This document shows positions 51,094 to 59,877 of a stretch of DNA of 64,000 bases, in pieces. A program made the position numbers and the translations under genes. The DNA lies in NCBI GenBank assembly GCA_029547185.1, contig JAKPPU010000001.1:62001-126000 (forward strand). The letters run 5' to 3'. Origin of the DNA: Deltaproteobacteria bacterium (GTDB lineage Bacteria > Desulfobacterota > Desulfomonilia > UBA1062). The notes under the pieces were generated by a model. It saw nothing but the letters and a program-made list of their open reading frames with translations. It searched no databases and had not been told where the DNA came from. The stretch's first letter is position 1. Each line of letters starts with the position of its first letter.

Positions 51094-52302
51094 TTCGGTC
51101 AGGAAATAGATGCGTCCTTCCGTGCTGGCGACGACCGTCTTGATGCTCTCGCCGACGAGTTCGCCGTTCGGATCCGGCGGCGTCTGCCATGAGGACCCGT
51201 TCCAGGAGTACTTCCCGCACCAGATATTCCCCTTCAGGTCGACGTCGAGGGTGCCGGCCACTTCGGGGGGCTGTGATGCAAACTCGGCCCCGTTCTTCCA
51301 GACCTTCCAGTTGCCTTCGCCATCCTTGGTAACGTGCCAGATATCGGTCTCTATAACGTCAGTGGTTGATGGATCGTCTGCATCGACCTCGAGCACGGCG
51401 CAGGAGTCGCTCGTGCAGATCGGAGGATCTGATGACAGAAGCTTATAGACTCCGGCAGATGTGGCTGCATAGGTATAGTATGTCCCGGTGAAGAAAGCGT
51501 ACGTCTTGTCGGAATATGAGGGTAGTCTGTCCCATGTTCCCGAATAGTAGCCGTAGAAATAGATGCCTTGATCAGGACCCTCGACTCCGAATAACAAGGC
51601 CGCTGTGCCGCTTACGTCCGGACAGACAGTCATGTCATTGATCTTGTTGCCGGCCCCGAATACCGGACTGGTGAGCGTTGTCGTGCCCTCCGTCGTCTCG
51701 GCGAATATCACGTTTCCCTCGGCAGGTGGTACGCCCCAGAGGGTATAGTAATTATTGGCATCGTAGCCCATCTGCATGGTTCCGAACGTCCCTGTCCATG
51801 TGGTGGACAATTGGTCTGCTGCAGAGGTGATGTACCGGATTTCCCCCTTATTCGTAGAGAACCATACCCCGCCGATATCGGTATCCCTCTGTTTTTCTAT
51901 CGAGCTGACCGGATATTCTTCTCCATTTTCATTTTTGATCGATGCAAGCTCTCTCGCCTTCACCTCGATATTGAAAACATGGGTCTCGGTTTCGTCCCTG
52001 TCGTCGGTGACCGTGCAGGTCACTGTGACGGGACCGGAATAATCATCAGGCGCTGTCCAATACTCGTAATATCCGATAGGGTTTCCGTCGACGTCCAAGG
52101 CCGGCTCAAGGTTGCCGATGCCGCCGCAATCCCACGCATAGGTCATGGGCGGGTTATCGGAGACGCTCACCACATGGAGGAGGATCTTCTGCCCTGCTAC
52201 CGGAGTTCCATCCGAGACTTCGGCGGTCGTGACCGACGGTGAGGAAGCTGAGCAGCCCCATAAAAACAATGCCGTGATGCACAAAGGGATAATCTTTTTC
52301 AA
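51070..52302 (-). CDS. Lipoprotein, beta-propeller-like repeats
   Basis: 410-residue lipoprotein starting with TTG at 52302 (GGAGG eight bases upstream), signal peptide KKIIPLCITALFLWGC with lipobox LWGC. After a short linker comes an Ig-like beta domain (YAWDCGGIGN, CTVTDDRDETETHVFNIEVKA), then repeated aromatic/Gly units (GGVWFSTNKGEIRYITS; GTYYTYAATSAGVYKLLSS; NIWCGKYSWNGSSWQTPP; GRIYFLTESGALF), a two-component-sensor-type propeller pattern. No partner recognised; the gene is convergent with the three-lipoprotein operon, overlapping its end by 24 bp. Confidence 0.72.
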   Translation of the reverse strand: MKKIIPLCITALFLWGCSASSPSVTTAEVSDGTPVAGQKILLHVVSVSDNPPMTYAWDCGGIGNLEPALDVDGNPIGYYEYWTAPDDYSGPVTVTCTVTDDRDETETHVFNIEVKARELASIKNENGEEYPVSSIEKQRDTDIGGVWFSTNKGEIRYITSAADQLSTTWTGTFGTMQMGYDANNYYTLWGVPPAEGNVIFAETTEGTTTLTSPVFGAGNKINDMTVCPDVSGTAALLFGVEGPDQGIYFYGYYSGTWDRLPSYSDKTYAFFTGTYYTYAATSAGVYKLLSSDPPICTSDSCAVLEVDADDPSTTDVIETDIWHVTKDGEGNWKVWKNGAEFASQPPEVAGTLDVDLKGNIWCGKYSWNGSSWQTPPDPNGELVGESIKTVVASTEGRIYFLTESGALFRW

Positions 52303-52544
52303 TGAACCCTCCGGGATCGTTCTGTGATACGTCCTAGCAGATCGATGCAAAACAGGCAAGCACGCAGTGGACAGGCGTTCCTGCTCCGGCCTCATCCTTC
52401 ATGCACAGGATTTTCCGGAACCGGGAAGGCAGTGTGCCATACTTTCATTGCCATTTTCAGCACATGCTGTTATTGTTACGGCAAGGGTTTAAGCAGGATG
52501 CAACCTGCGGAAAACCGAGTGGGCCATCTTCCAGAGGTGATACG

Positions 52545-54200
52545 ATGATACTGGGAATAGACATCGGCGGGACCCATACGGATGCCGTCTGCATTGAAAA
52601 AGGAGAGGTCAGGGAAACGGCAAAGGTCCTTACCGGCCGTGATCTCGTCAGCTCGATCCATGAGGTCATTGACGCCCTCGATATCGATTGCGGGCAGGTC
52701 GATCGGACCATCCTCTCCACCACCCTTTCGACGAACGCCATCATCGAAAAGACATTCGCCCCTGCCGGCATGATCGTATCCGCCGGCCCCGGGATCGATC
52801 CGAGGAACTACTTTCTCACAGAGGATTTCCACCTCGTGGCCGGTGCAATGGACCATCGGGGAAGGGAATACGTTCCCATAGATCCGGGCGAGGTCATAAA
52901 AGTTGCAGACAGGCTCAAGGGCAAGGGCATTAACGGCGTGGGCGTCGTCTCGAAGTTCTCGGTGAGGAACCCGGCCCATGAGGTGAGCATCCATTCCCTC
53001 ATCCAGAAGGATTTCGAGCATATCTCTCTGGGACATTGCCTGAGCGGAAACCTGAATTTCCCGAGGCGTATCCATACCGCCTACTTCAATACCGCTGTCA
53101 TGCCCGTACAGAAGAACTTCGTTTGCTCGGTCAGACAAGCCCTGGGCGAGCTCGGCATCAGGTCGCCCCTTTTTTTCCTCAAGGCGGACGGCGGGACCTA
53201 TCCTGCGTCGGCCACTGACAGATATCCGGTCGAGACCATCCTTTCCGGCCCGGCTGCGAGCATGATGGGAGGACTTGCCCTGTGCCGGGAGCCGGACGTG
53301 ACGACCCTGGTGCTCGATATCGGCGGAACCACGACGGATATCGGCGTGCTCATCGACGGCGTGCCCATCCTCGAGCCCAAAGGGGTAAGCATCGGCGGGC
53401 TGGAAACTCTCGTGAGGGGCTTGAAGGTCGAATCGGTCGGTGCAGGGGGTGATTCATGCGTAGCGCTGGAAGGAGGAAATATCCTCGTGGGCCCGCACCG
53501 TGAAGGCCCTCCCGCCTCTCTCGGAGGACCATGTCCTACGCCGATGGATGCCCTTGCCGTGCTCGGAGAGTTTCCTCGCGGGGACAGGGAAAAGGCTGTC
53601 AACGCCATTGCCCCTCTTGCAAGAGATCTCGGAAGGGATATCGCCGATGTTTCGAAGGAGATCGTATCCGTCATGGTGAGGAATATCAGGAAGAGCGCCC
53701 TCGAATTCATCGATGAGGTGAACAGCCATCCGGTGTACACAATTTACGAGATGCTCCACCCCGAGATCGTGGTTCCCGGAAGGCTCCTGGCGCTCGGCGG
53801 GCCGGCCCGGCAGCTCAGGCCTTACCTCGAAGAGGGATTCGGCATGAAATGCATCGTGCCCGACAACGCCATGGTTGCAAATGCCCTGGGTGCAGCCCTC
53901 GCGAGGACCACGACGCAGATTACCCTCGTAGCGGACACCCAGCTCGGGAGAATGGTCTGTCCCGAGCTCGGCATGGAAAAAGGAGCCTCATCCGACCTCA
54001 CCATGAACGAGCTCAAACGGCAGGGAATCAAGGCCCTGAAGGAGCATATGGCCTCCCAGGGGCTCGGAGGCCCGGCAGAGATCAGCGTCCTCGAGGAGCA
54101 GAGCTTCAATATCGTGAGGGGATTCAGCACGGTCGGCAGGAACTTGAGGCTCAAACTCCAGACCAAGCCCGGGATCCTCGATGAATGGGGTGCAGCATGA
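52545..54200 (+). CDS. hyuA: Hydantoinase/oxoprolinase A-like protein
   Basis: 551-residue HyuA-type ATPase-fold protein: GIDIGGTHTDAVCIEKGEV, TILSTTLSTNAIIEKT, KADGGTYPASATDRYPVETILSGPAASMMGG, LDIGGTTTDIGVLIDGVP. HyuA subunits hydrolyse ATP to open cyclic amides or support carboxylation (acetone carboxylase relatives); here HyuB is absent, so the enzyme class is uncertain. ATG 52545 follows AGAGGTGATACG. The HDAC-like gene starts inside its stop codon (ATGA), so the two products are made together and may work on the same amide or imide compound. Confidence 0.9.
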   Translation: MILGIDIGGTHTDAVCIEKGEVRETAKVLTGRDLVSSIHEVIDALDIDCGQVDRTILSTTLSTNAIIEKTFAPAGMIVSAGPGIDPRNYFLTEDFHLVAGAMDHRGREYVPIDPGEVIKVADRLKGKGINGVGVVSKFSVRNPAHEVSIHSLIQKDFEHISLGHCLSGNLNFPRRIHTAYFNTAVMPVQKNFVCSVRQALGELGIRSPLFFLKADGGTYPASATDRYPVETILSGPAASMMGGLALCREPDVTTLVLDIGGTTTDIGVLIDGVPILEPKGVSIGGLETLVRGLKVESVGAGGDSCVALEGGNILVGPHREGPPASLGGPCPTPMDALAVLGEFPRGDREKAVNAIAPLARDLGRDIADVSKEIVSVMVRNIRKSALEFIDEVNSHPVYTIYEMLHPEIVVPGRLLALGGPARQLRPYLEEGFGMKCIVPDNAMVANALGAALARTTTQITLVADTQLGRMVCPELGMEKGASSDLTMNELKRQGIKALKEHMASQGLGGPAEISVLEEQSFNIVRGFSTVGRNLRLKLQTKPGILDEWGAA

Positions 54201-55507
54201 TGAAGGCAAAAAGGAAAACCGGCCTGATCTTTTTCCCTGCGTATGACTGGGAGATCTCCCAGACGCATCCCGAGAGGCAGGAGAGGCTGCTCTATACGCA
54301 GGACCAGGTAATGGAAGAAGGCCTGCTCGATATCGAAGGGATCAAGGAATTCAAGGCCGGGTTCGCTACCGAGAAGGACATCACGAGGGCCCATTTTTGC
54401 GTCCCCGATGTGGGATCGCGGATCACCCCTTCTCACAACATATCGGCCGGAGGATGCATCGAGGCCGCCCGCCTCGTGCTCGAAGGAACGGTCGACAATG
54501 CCTTCGCCCTCGTGAGACCGCCGGGCCACCATGCCATGCGGGTCGTCCAGGGTGCGAGGGGCTTCTGCAACATCAACATCGAAGCGGTCATGATCGAGTG
54601 GATACGGCGCTTCTACCCCCGCATAAAGAAGGTTGCGATCATCGATACGGACTGCCACCATGGAGATGGAACGCAGGACATCTACTGGCACGACCCGAAT
54701 GTCCTCTACATCTCCCTCCATCAGGACGGGAGGACGCTCTATCCCGGGTCCGGCTTCCCGGAGGAATTCGGCGGACCGGGTGCGATGGGCACGACCCTCA
54801 ATGTGCCGCTTCCCCCGCGGACCAGCGACGAAGGGATCCTTCATGTCATAGAGAATTTCGTTCTGCCGGTACTCAAGGATTTCGGACCGGACCTCGTCGT
54901 CAACTCCGCAGGACAGGACAACCACTATTCCGATCCCATCACCAACATGGCCTTTACCGCAGGAGGCTATGCACGCCTCAACGAGATGCTCTCACCGGAC
55001 ATCTGCGTGCTCGAGGGCGGCTATTCCATAGAGGCTGCCCTGCCGTACGTGAATACCGGGATCATCCTCGCCCTTGCAGGCGCCGACTATTCGTACGTAC
55101 GGGAGCCCGACCTGAATCCGGAAAGGATCAGGGAGGACCCCAGGATCATCGAGTACATCAAAAGGCTCTCCGACAAGCTCCTCGAGATGTGGAGCAACAG
55201 GGGCACCTACGAGGTGACGGAAAAGAGTTTCTCACGCAGGCACCGCAGCATCTTTTACGACACGGACGGAATATCCGAGAACCAGGATGAAGTCTTAAGG
55301 ATCTGCCGCAACTGTCCGGGCGTCTTCAGGATCGATTCCTCTGCCACGACCGGATACAGGATCATGGGCATCCATATTCCCTGGGGCGCATGCACGGAAT
55401 GCAGGGAGCAGGGCCTTTCATGGTTCGAGGAAACCGATGCGGAAAATTACTATGCCGTGTATCTCCAGGATATGGACAGTGATGAGTATACCGTAAGGAT
55501 GACGTGA
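54197..55507 (+). CDS. Histone deacetylase-family hydrolase with C-terminal CxxC pairs
   Basis: 436 residues. HDAC/acetylpolyamine amidohydrolase core: RPPGHHAMR (the two active-site His), GFCNINIEA, IDTDCHHGDGTQDIYW (metal Asp and His), YISLHQDGRTLYPGSG, GQDNHYSDP (second metal Asp) and LEGGYS. So the zinc-binding and catalytic residues are all in place and it should remove acyl groups from an amine or amide. The C-terminal 100 residues are extra and carry CRNC and CTEC pairs about 60 residues apart, a zinc-ribbon-like arrangement. Coupled to HyuA by ATGA overlap. Confidence 0.9.
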   Translation: MMKAKRKTGLIFFPAYDWEISQTHPERQERLLYTQDQVMEEGLLDIEGIKEFKAGFATEKDITRAHFCVPDVGSRITPSHNISAGGCIEAARLVLEGTVDNAFALVRPPGHHAMRVVQGARGFCNINIEAVMIEWIRRFYPRIKKVAIIDTDCHHGDGTQDIYWHDPNVLYISLHQDGRTLYPGSGFPEEFGGPGAMGTTLNVPLPPRTSDEGILHVIENFVLPVLKDFGPDLVVNSAGQDNHYSDPITNMAFTAGGYARLNEMLSPDICVLEGGYSIEAALPYVNTGIILALAGADYSYVREPDLNPERIREDPRIIEYIKRLSDKLLEMWSNRGTYEVTEKSFSRRHRSIFYDTDGISENQDEVLRICRNCPGVFRIDSSATTGYRIMGIHIPWGACTECREQGLSWFEETDAENYYAVYLQDMDSDEYTVRMT

Positions 55508-55517
55508 GAATCCGTTC

Positions 55518-56411
55518 ATGAATTTCAGGAGAAAGAGGAAGGTTATCCTCGCCCTGGGTGCGGGAGGGGCACGCGGGCTTGCACACATCGGGGTGATCCG
55601 CGCCCTCGTGACAGGCGGCATCCCCATCGACGGGATTGCCGGCATATCCTTCGGATCGATCGTAGGTGCGCTCTACAGCCTCTACCTCGACATCGACACG
55701 GTCGAGCAGAAGCTTCGTGAGTACCTGGAGTCTCCCCTGTTCCAGGAAACGAGGCGCGGGATGGAGCTCCCCCACGAGGACCGATCGTTGAGCTTCCTCG
55801 AAAAGATCCAGTCAACGATAAAAAAAGGGTATTTCTTCACGAAGGCATTGAGCCGCACCTCGATGATCACCCCCGAGGCCTTTGTCCTCCACATGAAGGA
55901 GCTCGTGAGGGACCATGACTTTCTCGATTTGAACATTCCCTTCAAATGCTCAAGCGTGGACCTCCTCACCGGCGATCCCATCATCTTCTCCGACGGCAAG
56001 CTCGTGACGGCGCTGCAGGCAAGCTGCGCGACCCCGGGCTTTTTCCCTCCCGTGAAGCTCCACGGAATGCTCCTCGTGGACGGAGGGGTCGCCGAGATGG
56101 TGCCGGTTTTTCTCGCAAGATCGTTCAAGCCCGATTACATCATCGGCGTCGATGTCAACCGAGAGATCGAGCCCATCATTGAAGAAACGGATATCCATCA
56201 CAGCCTGGACGTCGTCTTCCGAAGCTATGACATCACCCGTGAGTTCGCGAGGGTGTACACGAGCAGGGAGGTCGACTGCATCATCCGGCCCGACGGCGGC
56301 TCGGGCCACTGGTCGGATTTCATGCACTTCGATTTCTATGTGCAGGAGGGCTACAAGGCTGCCCGGGCCAAGATCGAGGAGATCAGGAGGCAGATATTCT
56401 GGTTCGGATGA
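55518..56411 (+). CDS. Patatin-like phospholipase
   Basis: 297-residue lipid acyl hydrolase: oxyanion loop GAGGARGLAHIGV (11-23), nucleophile elbow GISFGS, and the catalytic Asp in VDGGVAEMVPV (DGG). Likely hydrolyses phospholipids or lysolipids as a cytoplasmic or membrane-peripheral enzyme (RssA/ExoU-like; no signal peptide). It lies 10 bp after the HDAC-like gene and shares its transcript, ended by the hairpin at 56458. Confidence 0.92.
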   Translation: MNFRRKRKVILALGAGGARGLAHIGVIRALVTGGIPIDGIAGISFGSIVGALYSLYLDIDTVEQKLREYLESPLFQETRRGMELPHEDRSLSFLEKIQSTIKKGYFFTKALSRTSMITPEAFVLHMKELVRDHDFLDLNIPFKCSSVDLLTGDPIIFSDGKLVTALQASCATPGFFPPVKLHGMLLVDGGVAEMVPVFLARSFKPDYIIGVDVNREIEPIIEETDIHHSLDVVFRSYDITREFARVYTSREVDCIIRPDGGSGHWSDFMHFDFYVQEGYKAARAKIEEIRRQIFWFG

Positions 56412-56457
56412 CGGCAGGGAACCTGATAACGCCAGGTACCTGATGTCGCAAGAGAAA

Positions 56458-56496
56458 CCCGGGGCGGACGAGTGATCCGCTCCGGGAATTATTTTT
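56458..56496 (+). terminator. Intrinsic terminator after the patatin gene
   Basis: Eleven-pair stem CCCGGGGCGGA / TCCGCTCCGGG (56458-56468, 56476-56486; one G-T pair), 7-base loop, then AATTATTTTT. It ends the HyuA/HDAC/patatin operon and lies before the stop of the convergent SDR gene. Confidence 0.85.
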
Positions 56497-56523
56497 GAGA
56501 TTCCGTTTTCTTATGCCTTGAGC

Positions 56524-57309
56524 CTACATTGCCCCGAGCCCGCCGTCCACCGGGATGACCGCACCGGTGACGAAGTTCGAGGCAGGGGACGCCAGGTAAA
56601 CGGCGAGGGCCTTGATGTGGTCTTCTTCGCCGTACATGTTGAGAGGGATCTGGCCGATCATGATGTCGAGGATCGCTTTCATCTCGGGCTTGAAGATGTA
56701 TTCCATCATGTCGGTGCGGAAGAACCCCGGTGCGATGCAGTTGACGTAAATCTTGTACCGGGCGAGCTTGACCGCGAGGTTCTTCGTGAGAACCTCGACG
56801 GCCGCCTTGGTCGAATTATAGGCGACGGCAGGGTGCCCTTCCTCGATGGAGCCGCGCGACCCGAAGATCGAAGATATATTGATCATCTTTCCGCCGCCCT
56901 GCTCCTTCATGATGTTCGCCACCGCTTGCGAGAGGACCCACACGCCCCGGACATTGACGGCAAAGATCTTGTCCCACTTGTCGAGCGGGAACTGCAGCGT
57001 GGGTGCGCCCCAGGTGATGCCGGCGTTGTTCACGAGGATGTCGATTTTCCCGAATTCCTTCATCGTTGAATCCACGAGGCCTTTGATGTCATCGTCCGAT
57101 GCCATGTCGCATTTGACTGCGAGGGTCTTGCCCCCGAGGGCCCTCAGCTCATCGCACACCTTCTCGCAGTTCTGCACCTTGCGGGATGCGATGACGACGT
57201 CTGCGCCCGCCTCCGCAAGGCCTGTTGCAATGTATTTGCCGATGCCTCTCCCGCCGCCGGTCACGATTGCAACCTTGCCCTTGAGATCCAACATTTCACT
57301 GACCTTCAT
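56524..57309 (-). CDS. Short-chain dehydrogenase/reductase
   Basis: 261-residue classical SDR: TGGGRGIGKYIA (NAD(P) binding, residues about 17-28), NNAG, catalytic Ser in ISSIFGSRG and YNSTK (Tyr-x-x-x-Lys), then PGFFRTDMME and the C-terminal DGG. The 3-oxoacyl-[ACP]/gluconate-type subgroup is likely; whether NADH or NADPH is used cannot be read safely (the acidic residue after the beta2 strand is replaced by a SRK segment, which favours NADPH). AAGGAGG precedes the ATG. Upstream gene: fumarase beta subunit. Confidence 0.9.
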   Translation of the reverse strand: MKVSEMLDLKGKVAIVTGGGRGIGKYIATGLAEAGADVVIASRKVQNCEKVCDELRALGGKTLAVKCDMASDDDIKGLVDSTMKEFGKIDILVNNAGITWGAPTLQFPLDKWDKIFAVNVRGVWVLSQAVANIMKEQGGGKMINISSIFGSRGSIEEGHPAVAYNSTKAAVEVLTKNLAVKLARYKIYVNCIAPGFFRTDMMEYIFKPEMKAILDIMIGQIPLNMYGEEDHIKALAVYLASPASNFVTGAVIPVDGGLGAM

Positions 57310-57340
57310 TCAACCTTCCTCCTTGTCGTGCGTTTTTCCC

Positions 57341-57937
57341 TTAAGATTTCGATTCTCGAAAAGGGGTCTTCAATAATTGCCGGAAAATATCCAGCGAGCT
57401 GCTCTCTACGTCCCTGTGGAGCGAATTGCCGTATGAATCCATCGTGACCAGCGCGGGCAGGCTCCGGATGCGGAAGACCCACATGGCTTCGGGCTGGCCG
57501 AATTCGAGGAGGTGGACACCCTCTACGCACTCTATCGAACCTGCGATGGAAGAGGCGGCACCGCCGGTGAGGTGGAGATAAGCACACCCTTCGGAGCGGA
57601 GCGCCTCGGCTGTCTTCGCGCCCATCCCGCCTTTGCCCATGATCGCTCCGGGATGATACGACCTGATGAGCCCGGCCTCGTACGGCTCTTCGCGCATGGA
57701 GGTTGTCGGCCCGGCAGCCAGGACGTGCCACACATCGCCTTTCCTTATGACGACAGGGCCGCAGTGGTAGATGACGATACCTTCGAGGTCGATGGGCGGC
57801 TTCCCGCCGGATGCGAGATATTTGTGGACCTGGTCCCTGGCCGTGACGATCGTCCCGGACAGGCTCACCATTTCACCCGCCTTCAATGATCTCGAAACCT
57901 CGGGCAGGAGAGGCGAAACGATCTCTCTTACAGCCAC
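57341..57937 (-). CDS. fumB: Class I fumarate hydratase, beta (C-terminal) subunit
   Basis: 198-residue C-terminal subunit of two-subunit iron-sulfur fumarase (or L(+)-tartrate dehydratase TtdB): VSLSGTIVTARDQVHKYL, IYHCGPVV, AAGPTTSMREEPYEAGLI, HPGAIMGKGGMG (catalytic loop), and a C-terminal VTMDSYGNSLH. The start is GTG 57937, inside the end of the alpha gene, behind a G-rich binding site; a longer frame would overlap the alpha subunit coding region by 60 bases more. The tartrate enzyme cannot be excluded. Confidence 0.93.
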   Translation of the reverse strand: MAVREIVSPLLPEVSRSLKAGEMVSLSGTIVTARDQVHKYLASGGKPPIDLEGIVIYHCGPVVIRKGDVWHVLAAGPTTSMREEPYEAGLIRSYHPGAIMGKGGMGAKTAEALRSEGCAYLHLTGGAASSIAGSIECVEGVHLLEFGQPEAMWVFRIRSLPALVTMDSYGNSLHRDVESSSLDIFRQLLKTPFRESKS

Positions 57938-58806
57938 CGTGCAACCCCCCCTGCTTCGTCGAGCTCGACAGTGTACCTCCTCAAGGCCCAGCATGAATAG
58001 CTTACCGTGACGAAGCAGCTTGCAGGATGTCTTCCTGCAGAGCCGATCCGGGCCCCGAGCAGGGTTGTCTTCCCGCCTAACCCCATGGGGCCTATGCCGA
58101 GCGAATTCGCCTGCTCCACAACGGTTTCCTCGAGCCTTGCGAGGGCCGTGCCGGGATTGGGGTCATCCAGCCTGAGGAAGAGCATCTCCTTTGCGATGGT
58201 GTAGCCGGAAGCCCTGTCGCCCCCGATGCATACCCCGATGATCCCGGGGGCGCATCCCTTGCCCTGGGCCCGGTATACCGCATCGAGAACGCATTTTCTC
58301 ACCCCGTCGAGGTCCCTGCCGGCATCGAGCGCAGAATCGGGCAGCGAATACTGGGTGCTTACATTCTCCGATCCGCCGCCTTTGAGCATGACCGAGATCC
58401 TCGTGGGGCCTTGTGACGGCAGGAAGTGGATCTGGGGAACGTGCTCGCCGATGTTGTCGCCGGTATTCCTGCCGGATACCGGATCGACACAGTTCTGTCT
58501 GAGCACGCCCCTGTCGGTGAGATTTCTCACGGCATCCCTGATGGCAGACTCGATCAGGAACACCGATTCGTCCGGGGCAGCCTTCACCATGGCGAGGATC
58601 GAGCCGGTATCCTGGCATATGGGCAGACGTGAATCCTTGGATTTGTGAGCGCTCTCGAGGATCGTTCCGAGGGTGCTCCGGGCGATGGAGCCTTCCTCCT
58701 CTCTCTGATACGCCTTCATGAGGGCCTGGGCTACGTCTTGCGGCAGGACCGTGCTCGCCTTCTCGATCAGGGCTTCCATACTGGTCAGGAGCGTTGAGAT
58801 GTCCAT
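57928..58806 (-). CDS. fumA: Class I fumarate hydratase, alpha (N-terminal) subunit
   Basis: 292-residue N-terminal subunit binding the [4Fe-4S] cluster: LPICQDTGSILAMV (Cys ligand), GSENVSTQYSLPDSA, GCAPGIIGVCIGGDRASGYTIAKE (Cys), SLGIGPMGLGGKTTLLGARIG, and HPASCFVTVSYSCWALRR. Hydrates fumarate to malate in the TCA or reductive pathway. Its stop overlaps the beta-subunit GTG start. No clear ribosome binding site before ATG 58806. Confidence 0.95.
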   Translation of the reverse strand: MDISTLLTSMEALIEKASTVLPQDVAQALMKAYQREEEGSIARSTLGTILESAHKSKDSRLPICQDTGSILAMVKAAPDESVFLIESAIRDAVRNLTDRGVLRQNCVDPVSGRNTGDNIGEHVPQIHFLPSQGPTRISVMLKGGGSENVSTQYSLPDSALDAGRDLDGVRKCVLDAVYRAQGKGCAPGIIGVCIGGDRASGYTIAKEMLFLRLDDPNPGTALARLEETVVEQANSLGIGPMGLGGKTTLLGARIGSAGRHPASCFVTVSYSCWALRRYTVELDEAGGVARWL

Positions 58807-58920
58807 TTATGGATTGTATACCATAGAGTACCGAAGGGACCAACTCCTCATTTCCCAAGGCTGTTATCTTGACGGTCTCAAACTGCCCGGACACTGCCGG
58901 ATGCATCCGGACGAGGTCGC

Positions 58921-59484
58921 TTATGAAGACAGGCGATCCATATCGTTTACGGTATTTACATTCGCGAACATCGACTCGGGATCACCGAACGTGCGGATCG
59001 TTTCCTCCGGTACGGCGAATGTATCGGCATTTTTGAGGACATCGAAGATGCGCAATACCTTCCTTTCGAGGAGCGAGCCCACGAGCGGGAGGAGACGCCT
59101 GTTGTAAATGGCGTGGAGAGGCTCTCTTCCCCTTGACCACAGCGGGATGACCACATCGTGGTCATCGGATACCGAGATCATGTAGCGGATGAAATCCCGG
59201 TTCAGGTTCGGCATATCGGCGGCAAAGACGAAACAGGAGGGGGTGGGAGAAACGCTGAGAGCGGTATAGATGCCGCCGAGGGGTCCGCGGGCCGGCAGGA
59301 TGTCCTCGACTACCGTGAAAGGACCGAGCCGGTCCCGTTTGTGGCCGATGAGAATGACCTCATCGAACAGGGGTGAGATGACATCGGTGACATGCTCGAC
59401 AAGGGTCCTTCCGCCGAGCTGAGTCGTCACCTTATCCTTTCCGAACCGTCGTGACCTGCCGCCTATGAGTACGAAACCCGTCAT
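58921..59484 (-). CDS. mobA: Molybdenum cofactor guanylyltransferase
   Basis: 187-residue MobA adding GMP to molybdopterin for bis-MGD enzymes (formate dehydrogenase and others). LIGGRSRRFGKDK is the GTP-binding Rossmann loop, then VEDILPARGPLGGIYTALS, AADMPNLN, and SRGREPLHAIYNRR. The AOR family uses metal-bispterin without GMP, so MobA points to a formate dehydrogenase or similar enzyme elsewhere. Start ATG 59484 has GGTG upstream. Confidence 0.93.
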   Translation of the reverse strand: MTGFVLIGGRSRRFGKDKVTTQLGGRTLVEHVTDVISPLFDEVILIGHKRDRLGPFTVVEDILPARGPLGGIYTALSVSPTPSCFVFAADMPNLNRDFIRYMISVSDDHDVVIPLWSRGREPLHAIYNRRLLPLVGSLLERKVLRIFDVLKNADTFAVPEETIRTFGDPESMFANVNTVNDMDRLSS

Positions 59485-59703
59485 GAGGGCATCACCTTAA
59501 GGATTTGAAGCCCGATGTGTCAAGGTCAATTAATCTATGCCCGGGGGTGCATAAATAATCTTGACGACGATAGACGGATGATCTATAGCTCAGTCACCCG
59601 GGGTGGATCCTCGATGATTGACGCAAGGATTCATTGAAATTTCCAGAGGTTGTATTATCGGTTTATCTTTTGGGGAAGTGTCAGAGGATTGCCTCGTAAA
59701 CCT

Positions 59704-59731
59704 TTTCGAGGTATGCATGAACAGCTATAAT
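59704..59731 (+). promoter_or_regulatory. Promoter for the NuoE/HndB/NuoF operon
   Basis: -10 TATAAT, perfect consensus (59726-59731); -35 is poor (TTTCGA at 59704-59709, 16-base spacer), suggesting a weak or activator-helped promoter. It leaves a leader of about 140 bases. Confidence 0.5.
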
Positions 59732-59761
59732 ACAGCAAAAAAACAACCGAAATACCCATTG

Positions 59762-59784
59762 CTGAATGGTGAACCACCATTCAG
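59762..59784. promoter_or_regulatory. Dyad operator in the leader of the bifurcating operon
   Basis: CTGAATGGTG-AAC-CACCATTCAG: perfect 10-bp inverse repeat around three bases, about 30 bases after the -10. It could be a repressor site or a leader hairpin. Confidence 0.5.
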
Positions 59785-59877
59785 TTTCCTCTTGATAAGA
59801 AAGGCAAGGCGTGATATGTCGGATACGACACGGGTGTCAGACAACAGGGGTATGCAAAAGAATAAAGGGAGGTAATT

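Larger units (their letters stand above)
59485..59877. other. 393-bp intergenic regulatory region
   Basis: Between mobA (minus) and the NuoE-like gene (plus). A promoter with a perfect -10 (59703-59731) and a 23-bp dyad (59762-59784) lie in it. No gene is supported. Confidence 0.6.

Noticed and set aside
59762-59784. Rex operator before the bifurcating operon
   Set aside because: Rex sites resemble TTGTGAAWWWWTTCACAA; this dyad does not match.
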